NCBI RefSeq assembly: GCF_042186555.1
Contig: NC_133333.1
Coordinates: 63,049,628 to 63,113,627 of the forward strand
DNA length: 64,000 nucleotides
Direction: 5' to 3'
Origin: Aquarana catesbeiana
Lineage: Eukaryota > Chordata > Amphibia > Anura > Ranidae
Below, piece after piece: positions 1 to 10,856 of this stretch. Every line of letters starts with the position of its first letter. The stretch's first letter is position 1. The translations under genes and the position numbers were made by a program. Under the pieces are notes generated by a model, which made no database searches, was not told the origin of the DNA, and saw only the letters and a list, made by a program, of their open reading frames with translations.

Positions 1-1800
1 GTTATAATTGTTTTTATTGATGCAAAGGACAAAACAATGGTAATGAAATAAAACATAATAAAAGTACAGGTATATCATCAGTGGAATCATTAATGTACAA
101 TACAACACAAAATCTCAGATATCATATTCCTCGACTAGTTTCGCGGACATAAGCCGCTTCGTCAGGAGGGAATCTAGAGATGATTTATTCTGACTAGGCA
201 GTCTGAACCTGACAAATAGAAGACATACAATGAAGTTTACCAAGATACATAGTGAATACAATTTATATTCCAGCATCAACATTCACAAAAAGGTAATACA
301 AAATTGTGGGGGAAAAAAAGGGGGGCGAATCTGCTTACCCAGGTCCCGACAGACCCCAGACGCAAGGCCCCACCGCCCGAAGATGATCTCCCACGGCGAC
401 CTGGGGGAGCTAACAAGATGACGGGGATAATAAGCATAAGATGTATATTATAAAGCAGTAAGGTAACCTACATTACCACACATGGGAAGTGAAACATAAA
501 ATGATAAGGGTAATAATGGAAAGATAGTGATGACAAAAGGGAGTGACTGGTGAAGGATGTGAAAAATAACATAGTGTTAAATTGCTGTGTGCAAAGAGTA
601 AAGAGGATTGCATATGGTGACCAGTAAAATGAGGAAGAAGTGATGAAAAACAACAGGCATAATGGTGTTGTGTGGTGTAAAGGTGAGAAGGTGACAGGTG
701 AAAGAATTGGGACAGAGGAAGGAAGAGGAGGAAAAGGGGTGGGACTGGGGACAAAGGGGAGGGAGGAGGAAGGTGAGGGAATAGATAGGGAAGGCCGGGG
801 GGGGGGGAGGGGGGAAGAGGGGGATGGGAAAGGAGGAACGGGGAAAGTAAGGGGGGGGGGGGAGAGGAGGGAGGGAAGGGAAGAAGGGTAAAAGGAAAGG
901 GGGGGAGGATAGGAAGAGGATGTGACAGTGTACACTAAGGTGAACGGGGGGTACAGGTACCTGATACTAGTATGAGCATGGATAGGTTCCCAGGGGAGGC
1001 ACCGTGCCAGGGGCTGATGCCTTCATAGGGTAGATGAAAGATAATAAGGACTGTAAGTGACGGGCGAACATAAAACAAAGCATGTTCACCTGAGCCTAGG
1101 GCAACTGCAGGGGAAAAAAACAGTGTGTTAGATATAAACAATGCTACTGCCCAGGGGTACTAACCTCAAGCTTGCGCTAGGCTGGATAGCGTACAGAGAC
1201 CTGGGGGCCGAAGACCGACCGTCAGGCTAACAGGCATAGCCTGCCATTTGTAACTCCCGACCCTCCGACGCTGCGCCGCGCTCCAGTAGGACGCCGGCGC
1301 ATGACGTCACAGGGTCAGAGGTTCCACAAGGCGCAGCGCGAAGGGGTCGTTCGCGCACGCATGCGCACTGGCCATCTTGCCACGGGAACAAAGTCCCCGC
1401 CTAGACCAGTGCAAGAGGAGGGGGCGGTCCCGTGTCCGAGATCGATCCCTCCACCAGGGACCTCACCAGGCCGCCGCGGGAAAGCACAGGAGGAGGGTCC
1501 CGTGTCGGCGCCTTCGCCTTAGCCGGGACCAGGACCGGGAAAGCAGAGTTCCGATACAAAACAATGTAGGAACAACAATTGGGAGGTTAATTAAGCATGA
1601 TAAAAAATAAATAAATTAATAATTGGAAAACTTGGAAAACTTGAATGGGTGAACTAGGGATTGATAAATACCCTAGGGACCGGTGCAGTGGCCCCACCGA
1701 GACATAAACCCATAGACACCTAATTGCATAATTGCATATAAGTTAAGGAGGGCCAAGGACAAACCACATGATTGGGTAAAAGCATGTGGATAAAGGGGCT
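1..1800 (-). mobile_element. Inverted copy of a non-autonomous Penelope/retrozyme-like element
   Basis: Read on the minus strand, this segment matches 2566-4394 on the plus strand almost base for base, including the CpG-rich block, the polypyrimidine tract (here a G-rich tract at about 690-910) and the terminal domain. The copy runs off the left edge of the window. It has no credible coding capacity: the frames at 468-935 and 640-891 are translations of the purine/pyrimidine tract. Around 1260-1560 lies a CpG-rich, promoter-like stretch with a perfect CRE palindrome TGACGTCA (1301-1308). Its terminal domain carries a hammerhead-like motif. I assign it to a Penelope-like or retrozyme class from architecture only; no reverse transcriptase is present. 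Confidence 0.6.
126..173 (-). ncRNA. Hammerhead-ribozyme-like motif, copy 1
   Basis: On the minus strand the order is a stem I strand, CTGACGA, a GCGG/CCGC stem II with a 7-nt loop, GAAAC, a 2-nt loop and GTC, then GAGGAAT, which pairs with the upstream strand apart from one bulged base. This is the layout of a minimal hammerhead with a two-pair stem III. One extra A sits between CTGACGA and stem II. Unlike copies 2 and 3 it keeps the GAAA box. Confidence 0.5.
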
Positions 1801-2273
1801 GTTGATGCTGGAATATAAATTGTATTCACTATGTATCTTGGTAAACTTCATTGTATGTCTTCTATTTGTCAGGTTCAGACTGCCTAGTCAGAATAAATCA
1901 TCTCTAGATTCCCTCCTGACGAAGCGGCTTATGTCCGCAAAACTAGTCGAGGAATATGATATCTGAGATTTTGTGTTGTACTGTACATTAATGATTCCAC
2001 TGATGATATACCTGTACTTTTATTATGTTTTATTTTATTACCATTGTTTTGTCCTTTGCATCAATAAAAACAATTATAACTTTTATTACCGCCGTTATAT
2101 ACTCTATATTGTTACCTATTATTATTGTACCGGAATAGTCCAATATGTCCCTATTTTTTGGTCGCCTGACCGGGGATCAGGCTTCCAACTCTTTTGATTA
2201 TTGATTTCTGGATGATGGTACTTATGTATTATTGCTACTTCAACATTTCATCATAGAGGCCACTCAACTAATC
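1801..2273 (+). mobile_element. Partial 3' segment of the same element (pseudo-LTR-like)
   Basis: This 473-bp segment is a direct repeat of 4113-4586. It is joined directly to the start of the full unit at 2274, so the two plus-strand copies form a head-to-tail partial dimer, and it abuts the inverted copy on its left. A 3' fragment placed upstream of a full unit plus an inverted 5' part is typical of Penelope-like insertions, where such leading copies are called pseudo-LTRs. Confidence 0.6.
1908..1955 (+). ncRNA. Hammerhead-ribozyme-like motif, copy 2
   Basis: CTGACGA lies at 1916-1922, stem II is GCGG (1924-1927) with CCGC (1935-1938), and GTC is at 1946-1948. ATTCCCTC at 1908-1915 pairs with GAGGAAT at 1949-1955 with one bulge. 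The GAAA box reads AAAA, equivalent to a change of the catalytic G12, so this copy is expected to be inactive. Confidence 0.5.
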
Positions 2274-4586
2274 GTATACATTGAGTGGATAACACACCCG
2301 GCACCATGTCGAGTGGGATACTTGGGTGGGCTGTTTTAGTGGATGGGTTACCCATTGCCCTCCAACCTACAGACCCCAGTTATCCCACCCTTCATTTTTA
2401 ACCTACCCCCACTGACACATACAATTTGTGTCTTCAGGGGTGGCCTCTTTTTACATGTAATTTTATCCCTTATATTACCACTATGGCTAATTACCAGCCC
2501 CGATGCAACCCTCCGAGACAGATGCCCATTGGGTTGGCCAGACACTTTTACCTCGGCTACCCGCCCCTTTATCCACATGCTTTTACCCAATCATGTGGTT
2601 TGTCCTTGGCCCTCCTTAACTTATATGCAATTATGCAATTAGTTGTCTATGGGTTTATGTCTCGGTGGGGCCACTGCACCGGTCCCTAGGGTATTTATTA
2701 ATCCCTAGTTCACCCATTCAAGTTTTCCAAGTTTTCCAAGTTTTCCAATTATTAATTTATTTATTTTTTATCATGCTTAATTAACCTCCCAATTGTTGTT
2801 CCTACATTGTTTTGTATCGGGACTCTGCTTTCCCGGTCCTGGTCCCGGCTAAGGTGCCGGCGCGTGCCCCTCCTCCTGTGCTTTCCCGCGGCGGCCTGGT
2901 GAGGTCCCTGGGGGAGGGATAGGTCTCTGACACGGGACCGCCCCCTCCTCTTGCACTGGTCTAGGCGGGGACTTTGTTCCCGTGGCCAGATGGCCGGTGC
3001 GCATGCATGCGCACGCGACCCCTTCGCGCGCGCGCCTTGTGGAACCTTTGACCCTGTGACGTCATGCGCCGGCGTCCTACTGGAGCGCGGCGCAGCGTCG
3101 CAGGGTCGGGAGTTACAAATGGCAGGCTATGCCTGTTAGCCTGACGGTCGGTCTTTGGCCCCCAGGTCTCTGTACCCTATCTAGCCTAGCACAAGCTTGA
3201 GGTTAGTACCGTTCTATCTCTTCACTCAAGTCCCGTACCCCTGGGCAGTAGCATTGTTTATATCTAACACACTGGTTTTTTCCCCTGCAGTTGCCCTAGG
3301 CTCAGGTGAACATGCTTTGTTTTATGTTCGCCCGTCACTTACAGTCCTTATTATCTTTCATCTACCCTATGATGGCATCAGCCCCTGGCAGGGTGCCTCC
3401 CCTGGGAACCTATCCATGCTCATACTAGTATCAGGTACCTGTACCCCCCGTTCACCTTAGTGTACACTGTCACATCCTCTTCCTATCCCCCCCCTTTCCT
3501 TTTCCCCTTCTTCCCTTCCCTCCCTCCTCTCCCCCCCTCCCCCCTCCCCCCCCCCTTACTTTCCCCGTTCCTCCTTTCCCATCCCCCTCTCCCCCCCCGC
3601 CTTCCCTATCTATTCCCTCACCTTCCTCCTCCCTCCCCTTTGTCCCCAGTCCCACCCCTTTTCCTCCTCTTCCTTCCTCTGTCCCAATTCTTTCACCTAT
3701 CACCTTCTCACCTTTACACCACACAACACCATTATGCCTGTTGCTTTTCATCACTTCTTCCTCATTTTACTGGTCACCATATGCAATCCTCTTTACTCTT
3801 TGCACACAGCAATTTAACACTATGTTATTTTTCACATCCTTCACCAGTCACTCCCTTTTGTCATCACTATCTTTCCATTATTACCCTCATCATTTTATGT
3901 TTCACTTCCCATGTGTGGTAATCTAGGTTACCTTACTGCTTTATAATATACATCTTATGCATATTACCCCCGTCATCTTGTTAGCTCCCCCAGGTCGCCG
4001 TGGGAGATCATCTTCGGGTGGTGGGGCCTTGCGCCTGGGGTCTGTTGGGACCTGGGTAAGCAGATTCGCCCCCCTTTTTTTACCCCACAATTTTGTATTA
4101 CCTTTTTGTGAATGTTGATGCTGGAGTATAAATTATATTCACTATGTATCTTGGTAAACTTCATTGTATGTCTTCTATTTGTCAGGTTCAGACTGCCTAG
4201 TCAGAATAAATCATCTCTAGATTCCCTCCTGACGAAGCGGCTTATGTCCGCAAAACTAGTCGAGGAATATGATATCTGAGATTTTGTGTTGTACTGTACA
4301 TTAATGATTCCACTGATGATATACCTGTACTTTTATTATGTTTTATTTTATTACCCTTGTTTTGTCCTTTGCATCAATAAAAACAATTATAACTTTTATT
4401 ACCGCCGTTATATACTCTATATTGTTACCTATTATTATTTTACCGGAATAGTCCAATATGCCCCTATTTTTTGGTCGCCTGACCGGGGATCAGGCTTCCA
4501 ACTCCTTTGATTATTGATTTCTGGATGATGGTACTTATGTATTATTGCTACTTCAACATTTCATCATAGAGGCCACTCAACTAATC
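2274..4586 (+). mobile_element. Full unit of the non-autonomous Penelope/retrozyme-like element
   Basis: This is the most complete copy, about 2.3 kb. In order it has a 5' part of about 290 bp not seen in the inverted arm, an AT-rich stretch with a repeated AAGTTTTCC motif (2722-2749), a CpG-rich block (2830-3110) with TGACGTCA at 3058-3065, a long C/T tract (about 3475-3720), and a 3' domain with the hammerhead-like motif. The last 420 bp contain AATAAA at 4376. The frame at 3460-3921 is a translation of the pyrimidine tract and I do not regard it as a gene. With 1-1800 it makes a palindrome with arms of about 1.8 kb. Confidence 0.6.
4221..4268 (+). ncRNA. Hammerhead-ribozyme-like motif, copy 3
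   Basis: Same core and pairing as copy 2, with CTGACGA starting at 4229 and GAGGAAT at 4262-4268. It shares the AAAA change in place of GAAA, so copies 2 and 3 are closer to each other than to copy 1. Confidence 0.5.
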
Positions 4587-5439
4587 ACACCAGATGTAGT
4601 TCCGTGCACTTTTTTTCTGCACTAAAAATGCATGCACAGTGTTTTCCATGTATTCCAATGGCTCTAGTTCACACCAATGGAGTCAGTTCCAGTCAGTTTC
4701 CAGTCAGTTTGCACTGGTGTGTACTAGGGATGAGCTTTATGTTCGGGTCGAACATGAGTTCGACTCATACATTGGCTGTTCGCCGAATAGCGAACAATTT
4801 GGGGTGTTCGCGGTAAATTCGAAAGCCGCAGAACACCCTTTAAAAGTCTATGGGAGAAATCAAAAGTGCTAATTTTAAAGGTTAATATGCAAGTTATTGT
4901 CATAAAAAGTGTTTGGGGACCTGGGTCCTGCCCCAAGGGACATGTATGAATGCAAAAATTTTTTTAAAAAACAGCCGTTTTTTCGGGAGCAGTGATTTTA
5001 ATAATGCTTAAAGTGAAACAATAAAAGTGAAATATTCCTTTAAATTTCGTACCTGGGGATGTCTATAGTATGCCTGTAAAGTGGCGCATTTTTCCCATGT
5101 TTAGAACAGTCCCTGCACAAAATGACTTTTCTAAAGGAAAAAAAGTAATTTAAAACTACTCACGGCTATAATGAATTGTCTATGGGAGAAATCAAAATTG
5201 CTAATTTTAAGGGTTAATATGCAAGTTATTGTCATAAAAAGTGTTTGGGGACCCGGGTCCTGCCCCAGCGGACATGTATCAATGCAAAAAAAGTTTTAAA
5301 AATGGCCTCGCTACTCGCGGCTATAATGAATTGTCGGGTCTCAGCAATACAGATAAAAGTCATTGAAAAAAAGTGCATGGGATCCCCCCACAGTCCATTA
5401 CCAGGCCCTTTGGCTCTGGTATGGCTATTAAGGGGAACC

Positions 5440-5600
5440 CCGTGCCAAAATTAAAAAAAAAAAATGGCGTGGGGGTCCCCCCAAAATCCATACCAGACCC
5501 TTACGGTCTGGTATGGATTTTAAGGGGAACCCCGTGCCAAAATTTTTTAAAAAATGGCGTGGGGGTCCCCCAAAAAATCCATACCAGACCCTTATCCAAG
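5440..5600. repeat. Short palindromic tandem units, left arm
   Basis: Units of roughly 65-70 bp pair TTTTAAGGGGAACCCC with CATACCAGACC and its complement GGTCTGGTATGG, so each unit is itself a hairpin. The same units recur in inverted orientation at 6440-6720. Confidence 0.6.
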
Positions 5601-6975
5601 CACACAACCTGGCAGGCCACAGGAAAAGAGGGGGGGTGAGAGAGCGCCCCCTCCTGAATCGTACCAGCCCACATGCCATCAGCATGGGGAGGGTGCTTTG
5701 GGGTAGCCCCCCAAAGCACCTTGTCCCCATGTTGAGGGAGACAAGGGCCTCATCCCCACAACCCTTGCCCTTGGTTGTGGGGGTCTGCGGGCGGGGGGCT
5801 TATCGGAATCTGGAAGCCCCCTTTAACAAAGGGACCCCCAGATCCCGGCCTCCCCCCGTGTGAAATGGTAACAGGGTACAAATGTACCCCTACCATTTCA
5901 CAAAAAAAGTGTCAAAATGGCAAAAATGACAAGACACGGCTTGGGACAAGTCCTTCATTAAAAAAAAGTCCCACAAAGTCTTCTTCTTCTCCTGCTCCGC
6001 CGATGGACCGAAAAAAAAAAGCCGCACCGACCCGCCTCCATGGGAGGCACCCACCGTATGACACGTCCTCGCAGGTAAGAGTTCTTTTATAACTAAGGGG
6101 GGCCACACAGTGACGTTTCCGGGTGACCCCGCCCCCCTCTGATGCACGGGGACATCCCAGAGGGGGCGAGTCACCCGGTTATGTCACCATTTGTACCACA
6201 TTTGTACCACATTTGTACCCCGTTACCATTCCGATAAGCCCCCCTCCCGCAGACCCCCACAATCACTGGCAAGGGTTGTGGGGATGAGGCCTTTGTCCCC
6301 ATCAACATGGGGACAAGGTGCTTTGGGGGGCTACCCCAAAGCACCCTCCCCATGTTGAGGGTATGTGGCCTGGTACGGTTCAGGAGGGGGAGCGCTCTCT
6401 CATCCCCCCTCTTTTCCTGCGGCCTGCCAGGTTGCGTGCTCGGATAAGGGTCTGGTATGGATTTTTGGGGGGACCCCCACGCCATTTTTTTTTAATTTTG
6501 GTGCGGGGTTCCCCTTAAAATCCATACCAGACCTGAAGAGTCTGGTATGGATTTTGAGGGGGACCCCCACGCCATTTTTTAAAAAAATTTGGCACGGGGT
6601 TCCCCTTAATATTCATACCAGACCTGAAAGGCCTGGTATGGAATTTGGGGGGACCCCCACACAATTTTTTTTTTAAATTTTGGTTGGGGGTTCCCCTTAA
6701 TATTCATACCAGACCCAAAGGGACAGGTAATGGACTGTGGGGGAATCCCATGATGTTTTTTTCAATGACTTTTATGAGTATTGCCAGGACCGACAATTCA
6801 TTATAGCCGCGAGTACTTTTAAATGACTTTTTTCCTTTAGAAATGTCATTTTGTGCAGGGACTGTTGTAAACACGGGAAACATGCGCCACTTTACAGGCA
6901 TACTATAGACACCCCCCAGGTATGAAATTTAAAGGAATATTTCATTTTTATTGTTTCACTTTAAGCAGTAATAAA

Positions 6976-8091
6976 CACTTCAGCCCCGGAAGAATTTACC
7001 CCCTTCCTGACCAGCACACTTTTTGCGATTCGGCACTGCGTCGCTGCGTGGCTCCCAAACAAAATTGACGTCCTTTTTTCCCACAAATAGAGCTTTCTTT
7101 TGGTGGTATTTGATCACCCCTGTGCTTTTTATTTTTTGCGCTATAAACAAAAAAAGAGGGACAATTTTGAAAAAAACACATTATTTTTTACTTTTTGCTA
7201 TAATAAATATCCCCCAAAAATATATAAAAAAACCTATTTTTTTCCTCAGTTTAGGCTGATACGTATTCTTCTACATATTTTTGGTAAAAAAAATCGCAAT
7301 AAGTGATTATTGATTGGTTTGCGCCAAAGTTATAGCGCAGAGATATGCAAATAGCGGACCTCCAGCTGTTGCAAAACTACAAGTCCCATCATGCCTCTGC
7401 CTCTGGGTGTCATGCTTGTGGCTGTCAGAGTCTTGCTATGCCTCATGGGACTTGTAGTTCTGCAACAGCTGGAGGTCCGCTAATTGCATATCCCTGTTAT
7501 AGCGTTTACAAAATAGGGGATAGTTTTATGGCATTTTTATTAATATTTTTTTTTTCTTAAATGGCAGCGATCAGCAATTTTTATTGTGACTGCGACATTA
7601 TGGCGGACACATCGGACATTTTTGACACATTTTTGGGATCATTGTCATTTATACAGCAATCAGTGCTATACAAATGCACTGATTCCTGTGTAAATGACAC
7701 TGGCAGTGAAGGGGTTAACCACTAGGTGGCAGTGTAGGGGTTAAGTGTGTCCTAGGGGCGTGTTTATAACTGTGAGGGGCATGGCTGTGTGTGATACGTC
7801 ACTGATCTCTGCTCCGATGACAGGGACCAGTGATCAGTGACACTGTCACAAGGCAGAACGGGGAGATGCTTGTTTACATTAGCATCTCCCCATTCTTCCT
7901 CCCGGTGAGGCGAACGCGGATATCCCTGCAGCGATCGAGTCCACGGGACCCGCGGCCCGACTCACGGAGCTTGCCGCGGACGTGCGCGCGTGCCCGCTGG
8001 CCGCCTCTGAAAGGGGAACGTACAGGTACGTGATTCTGCCTGTACGAGGCCTTCTGCTGCAGTATATCTGCGTGAGGCGGCCGGCAAGCGG
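6976..8091 (-). mobile_element. TTAA-flanked non-autonomous DNA transposon, copy 1
   Basis: The copy begins CACTTCAGCCCCGGAAG and ends GCCGGCAAGCGG, with TTAA on the right (8092-8095) and TAAA on the left (6972-6975). Related copies lie at 24129-25017, 52512-53457 and 63630-63942, with a fragment at about 10290-10525. TTAA targets and ends starting CC are typical of piggyBac-type elements, but no transposase is present, so that class is an inference. It interrupts the right arm of the fold-back repeat and carries a hAT-like MITE at 7338-7496. Confidence 0.65.
7338..7496. mobile_element. hAT-like MITE, 159 bp, with 8-bp target duplication
   Basis: The element starts CAGAGATATGCAAATAGCGG and ends with the near-perfect inverted copy finishing GCATATCCCTG. 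It is flanked by TTATAGCG at 7330-7337 and again at 7497-7504. The sister copies of the host element at 24129-25017 and 52512-53457 lack this insert and show the target only once (TTATAGCG in one, a diverged form in the other). An 8-bp duplication and CAGRG ends fit the hAT superfamily. Confidence 0.85.
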
Positions 8092-8694
8092 TTAAAATCA
8101 CTGCTCCCGAAAAAACAGACGTTTTTAAAACTTTTTTTTTGCATTGATACATGTCCCCTGGGGCAGGACCCAGGTCCCCAAACACTTTTTATGACAATAA
8201 CTTGCATATTAACCTTTAAAATTAGCACTTTTGATTATTCATGTTTGTGTCCCATAGACTTTAACGGTGCTTGCGTGTTCTTACAATTTTTTTGCCTGTT
8301 CGCATGTTCTGCTGCGAACCGAACCGGGGGGGTGTTCGGCTCATCCCTAGTGTGTGCTAGAGCCATTGGAATACATGGAAAACACTGTGCATGCATTTTT
8401 AGTGCCAGTTCACACCACAAAAATGCACTCTGGATACATTCTGGATAAATTTTTGCATACAGTTCACACCACACGCAGTTCCAATGCGTTTTTGATACAA
8501 TTTGCTAGGTTCCAGTAAAGTTCTGTGCAGAAAAAATGCAGCACACTCTACTTTTTTTTTTCTGCACTATAAACTGACTGGTATGAACTAGAGGCATTGG
8601 AATACATGGAAAATACTGCATGCATTTTTCGCGCAAAAAAAAAAGCACACGGACTGCATCTGGTGTGAACCACAACTGCAGCTTGATCTGGTGT

Positions 8695-9680
8695 CGGTTG
8701 ATGGGGCTTCAGTCCCCACCTGTATACCCCAGGGATGCTGGGCAGTCGGCCCAGATCCCCAACAGCAGGATGGAGTGAGCCCAGTCCCCCTGTCTTCTCT
8801 CCAGCGGCAGAAAGGATTCCAGGGAGAAGGGCCAGTCCGGGCCTCTCCCCAGCGGCAGATATGTTCTCTGAGAGAGGCAGAGGATGGCTGGGTGAGTAAT
8901 GCACTGTTTGGGATGATTTGTTTGGGGTACTGTGTGGGTACAGGCAGTAGAGGACTGGAACTATGGACTAACTTCGGAGTCAACCCGTCTGGGGTCTCCT
9001 CCTGTGTTAGTCTCCTGCCGAAAGGGGAGAAATGTCACGGGCATGGCCAGAGCGGAGGCTGTTGGAGAGGACTGTGTGCAAGCCTGTTGCCCACCGATTA
9101 TGGGCCCTAGCATTTGAGGTGAATGAGAAATCCAGTCTGAACTGTATTAATCGGACTCAGTCATGTATATATTGTATGGGGACTCCTTACTGTATATTTG
9201 TGTCCCTGAAGAGGGAGGGGGGATTCCTCCAGCAGCCCCCTGCTGATAAGACTGATTCATTCTGCTGGGACACATCCTGTGAGGAGATGCTGGTGTTATC
9301 AACATGTGTTTATGTTAATTGAGAGAGCTGATCACATTAGCCCTGGCTAATAGACGAATGGTCTAGGCTGAGGAGGGGGGAGATTGTTGTTTGTATTGTT
9401 AATTGTATTAATGTGTGAAGCTCGGTGCCCACAAGACTGTCATCTGGTCTGGGTACATTTTGTAGTAAATTAGGTCATGTTAATTAGGTTAGCTTTGAGT
9501 CATCCCTGCTGTATAAAGGTCTGTGAGATCTCAAAATAAAGGTAGTTCTGATGTACTCCAAGACTGGTGGTGTCTAGTTCTTGGGGTTCCTATGGCCAGA
9601 TCCATTGGACCTGTGTTCCAGAACTTAGGAAGCGGTATATGACGGAAGCACTCAAGCGGAGTGTGGGGCGTTCCGTGACA
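8695..9680 (+). mobile_element. 3' part and LTR of a non-autonomous LTR retroelement
   Basis: The LTR spans 9033-9680 (648 bp, TGTCACGG to CCGTGACA) and is preceded by a polypurine tract AAAGGGGAGAAA. It contains TATAAAGG at 9513 and AATAAA at 9535. The 340 bp upstream match the C-terminal coding part of the intact relative at 45901-49313, and the reading frame stays open. The rest of the element is missing to the left, where the match stops near 8695. Confidence 0.85.
8697..9110 (+). pseudogene. C-terminal fragment of the unknown LTR-element protein
   Basis: About 138 codons align with the last part of the 690-codon frame at 46478-48550 with scattered substitutions and no frameshift, and both end at the same stop inside the LTR. 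Nothing upstream of about 8695 aligns, so the protein is truncated at its N-terminus. Function is unknown. The shared open frame in two diverged copies suggests it is really translated. Confidence 0.6.
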
Positions 9681-10033
9681 GCCCCTTTCACACGGACGGA
9701 TAGAATGGTGCTTTTAGCTGCTGATTTTCTAGATTTCTACCGCAGCTAAAAGCACACAATGCTTTCCTATGGGCCCATTCACAAACTGCGTTTAGCTGCG
9801 ATTTCGTTATATGCGGTTCCGTGCGAATAGAAAAAATAGAATTGACTGCGTCCAGGAGCGATTTAGTGCAGCTATCTGCACTTAACCACAGGTAATCGCA
9901 GTCTTTTGTGTCAACTGCGGATAGCAGCGTGAGAAAAAAAAAACAAAACAGGAAGCACATCATAGAAGCAACAGGTATACCTGGGAAATGACACAGGAAG
10001 TACAGAGGGAAAGAGGAAAGAGGAGAACAGAGC

Positions 10034-10845
10034 ATGGCGGCACGAGATATCTCCCATGAGGCCATCATAGCACTGGTGCATGCCCGACCGGATTTATGGG
10101 ACTCAGAATGCCCAGGATATGCCGACCGAGTGTTGAAGAGATCAAAGTGGGAGGAAGTATACAGATTTGTCACACTGGGACAATCTGTCTGCAACTGAAC
10201 AGGAGAACCGAGGTGAGTGCAACGTTTGTCGTGTCCATGTAGCAGGGTACACCTGCATCATAGCTGTTTCCCATTCCAACCAAACTTAACCAGAAGCTGA
10301 AGATTTACCCCCTAAAAATGACCAGGCCATTTTGTAGCGATACAGCACTGCATCGCTGACAATTGTGCAATGCTACAAACCAAATTTGTTGTTCTTTTTT
10401 TTTTCAAATACAGTGTCTTTGGGAAAGGTTGTCTGTACTAGTATGGTTTAGTGAAACAAAAATTTGCGGGAGGGACAGCGACATTTTGGCAGACACATTG
10501 CACACTTTGCACCCTTTTTTTGGGGAGGGGTCAGTACTAATGGGAAATCAAATGGTTGGTGTCTCCCCTAGAAGTGTTTCTTGGCTGGGGGGTGAGAGTA
10601 GATCTCTCTCAACTTTTGTTCCTAATGCGTTATGTTTGATATATATAACAAATTGTTACAATGAAATATATATTGCAGGAAAGGAGGTTTATACACGATG
10701 GAGGTCCCTACGCGACCGGTACAAGAAGGAACTAAACGAAGAGAGGTCTGCGGATAGAAGCAGAGCACCTTCAACTCGTCGTAGGCCTAACCCCCATGCA
10801 GAGACTTTGTCATTTTTGAGGCGCACCACCGAGATGCGGTCGTAA
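10034..10845 (+). pseudogene. Harbinger MADF-domain accessory protein, two exons, frameshifted
   Basis: Exon 1 (10034-10212) starts ATGGCGGCACGAGAT and encodes a MADF-type start with HARPDLWDSECPGYADRV and KWEEV. In Harbinger systems such a protein binds transposon ends and helps the transposase reach the nucleus; that role comes from the family. The frame breaks near 10170: the next bases encode WDNLSATEQENR only after a one-base shift, otherwise a stop follows at about 10196. A GTGAGT donor at 10213 and an acceptor TATTGCAG ending at 10678 bound an intron of 466 bp. Exon 2 (10679-10845) encodes TRWRSLRDRYKKEL and ends at TAA. The intron has been invaded by a TTAA-type fragment. Confidence 0.7.
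10290..10525 (-). mobile_element. Fragment of the TTAA-flanked transposon family
   Basis: TTAA at 10286-10289 is followed by CCAGAAGCTGAAGATTTACCCCC, then the family landmarks GCCATTTTGTAGCGATACAGCACTGC and, near 10480, a GCGACATTTTGGCAGACAC block. The copy is diverged and its far end is not recognisable. It lies in the intron of the MADF gene. Confidence 0.5.
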
Positions 10846-10856
10846 GTATATACGTT

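Larger units (their letters stand above)
4587..8660. repeat. Large fold-back (inverted) repeat with nested elements
   Basis: The left arm (about 4604-5860) recurs in reverse complement at about 6230-6975 and 8096-8420, with a further copy of the outer end at 8560-8640. Matching landmarks are a block ending in TGTATTCCAATGGCTCTAG, a block around TTTGGGGACCTGGGTCCTGCC, and tandem units around GGGGAACCCCGTGCC and CATACCAGACC (5370-5600 against 6440-6720). The right arm is split by the TTAA element at 6976-8091. The centre (about 5870-6230) is unpaired. No transposase is visible, so this looks like a non-autonomous fold-back DNA element. Boundaries are approximate. Confidence 0.6.

Noticed and set aside
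468..935. 155-codon minus-strand frame rich in Pro/Ser, with the mirror frame at 3460-3921
   Set aside because: It is a translation of a C/T-rich tract in a non-coding repeat; the composition explains the lack of stops and the two copies differ by indels in C runs.
8548..8983. Minus-strand frames opposite the LTR-element fragment
   Set aside because: Antisense shadows of the coding frame seen in the intact relative.
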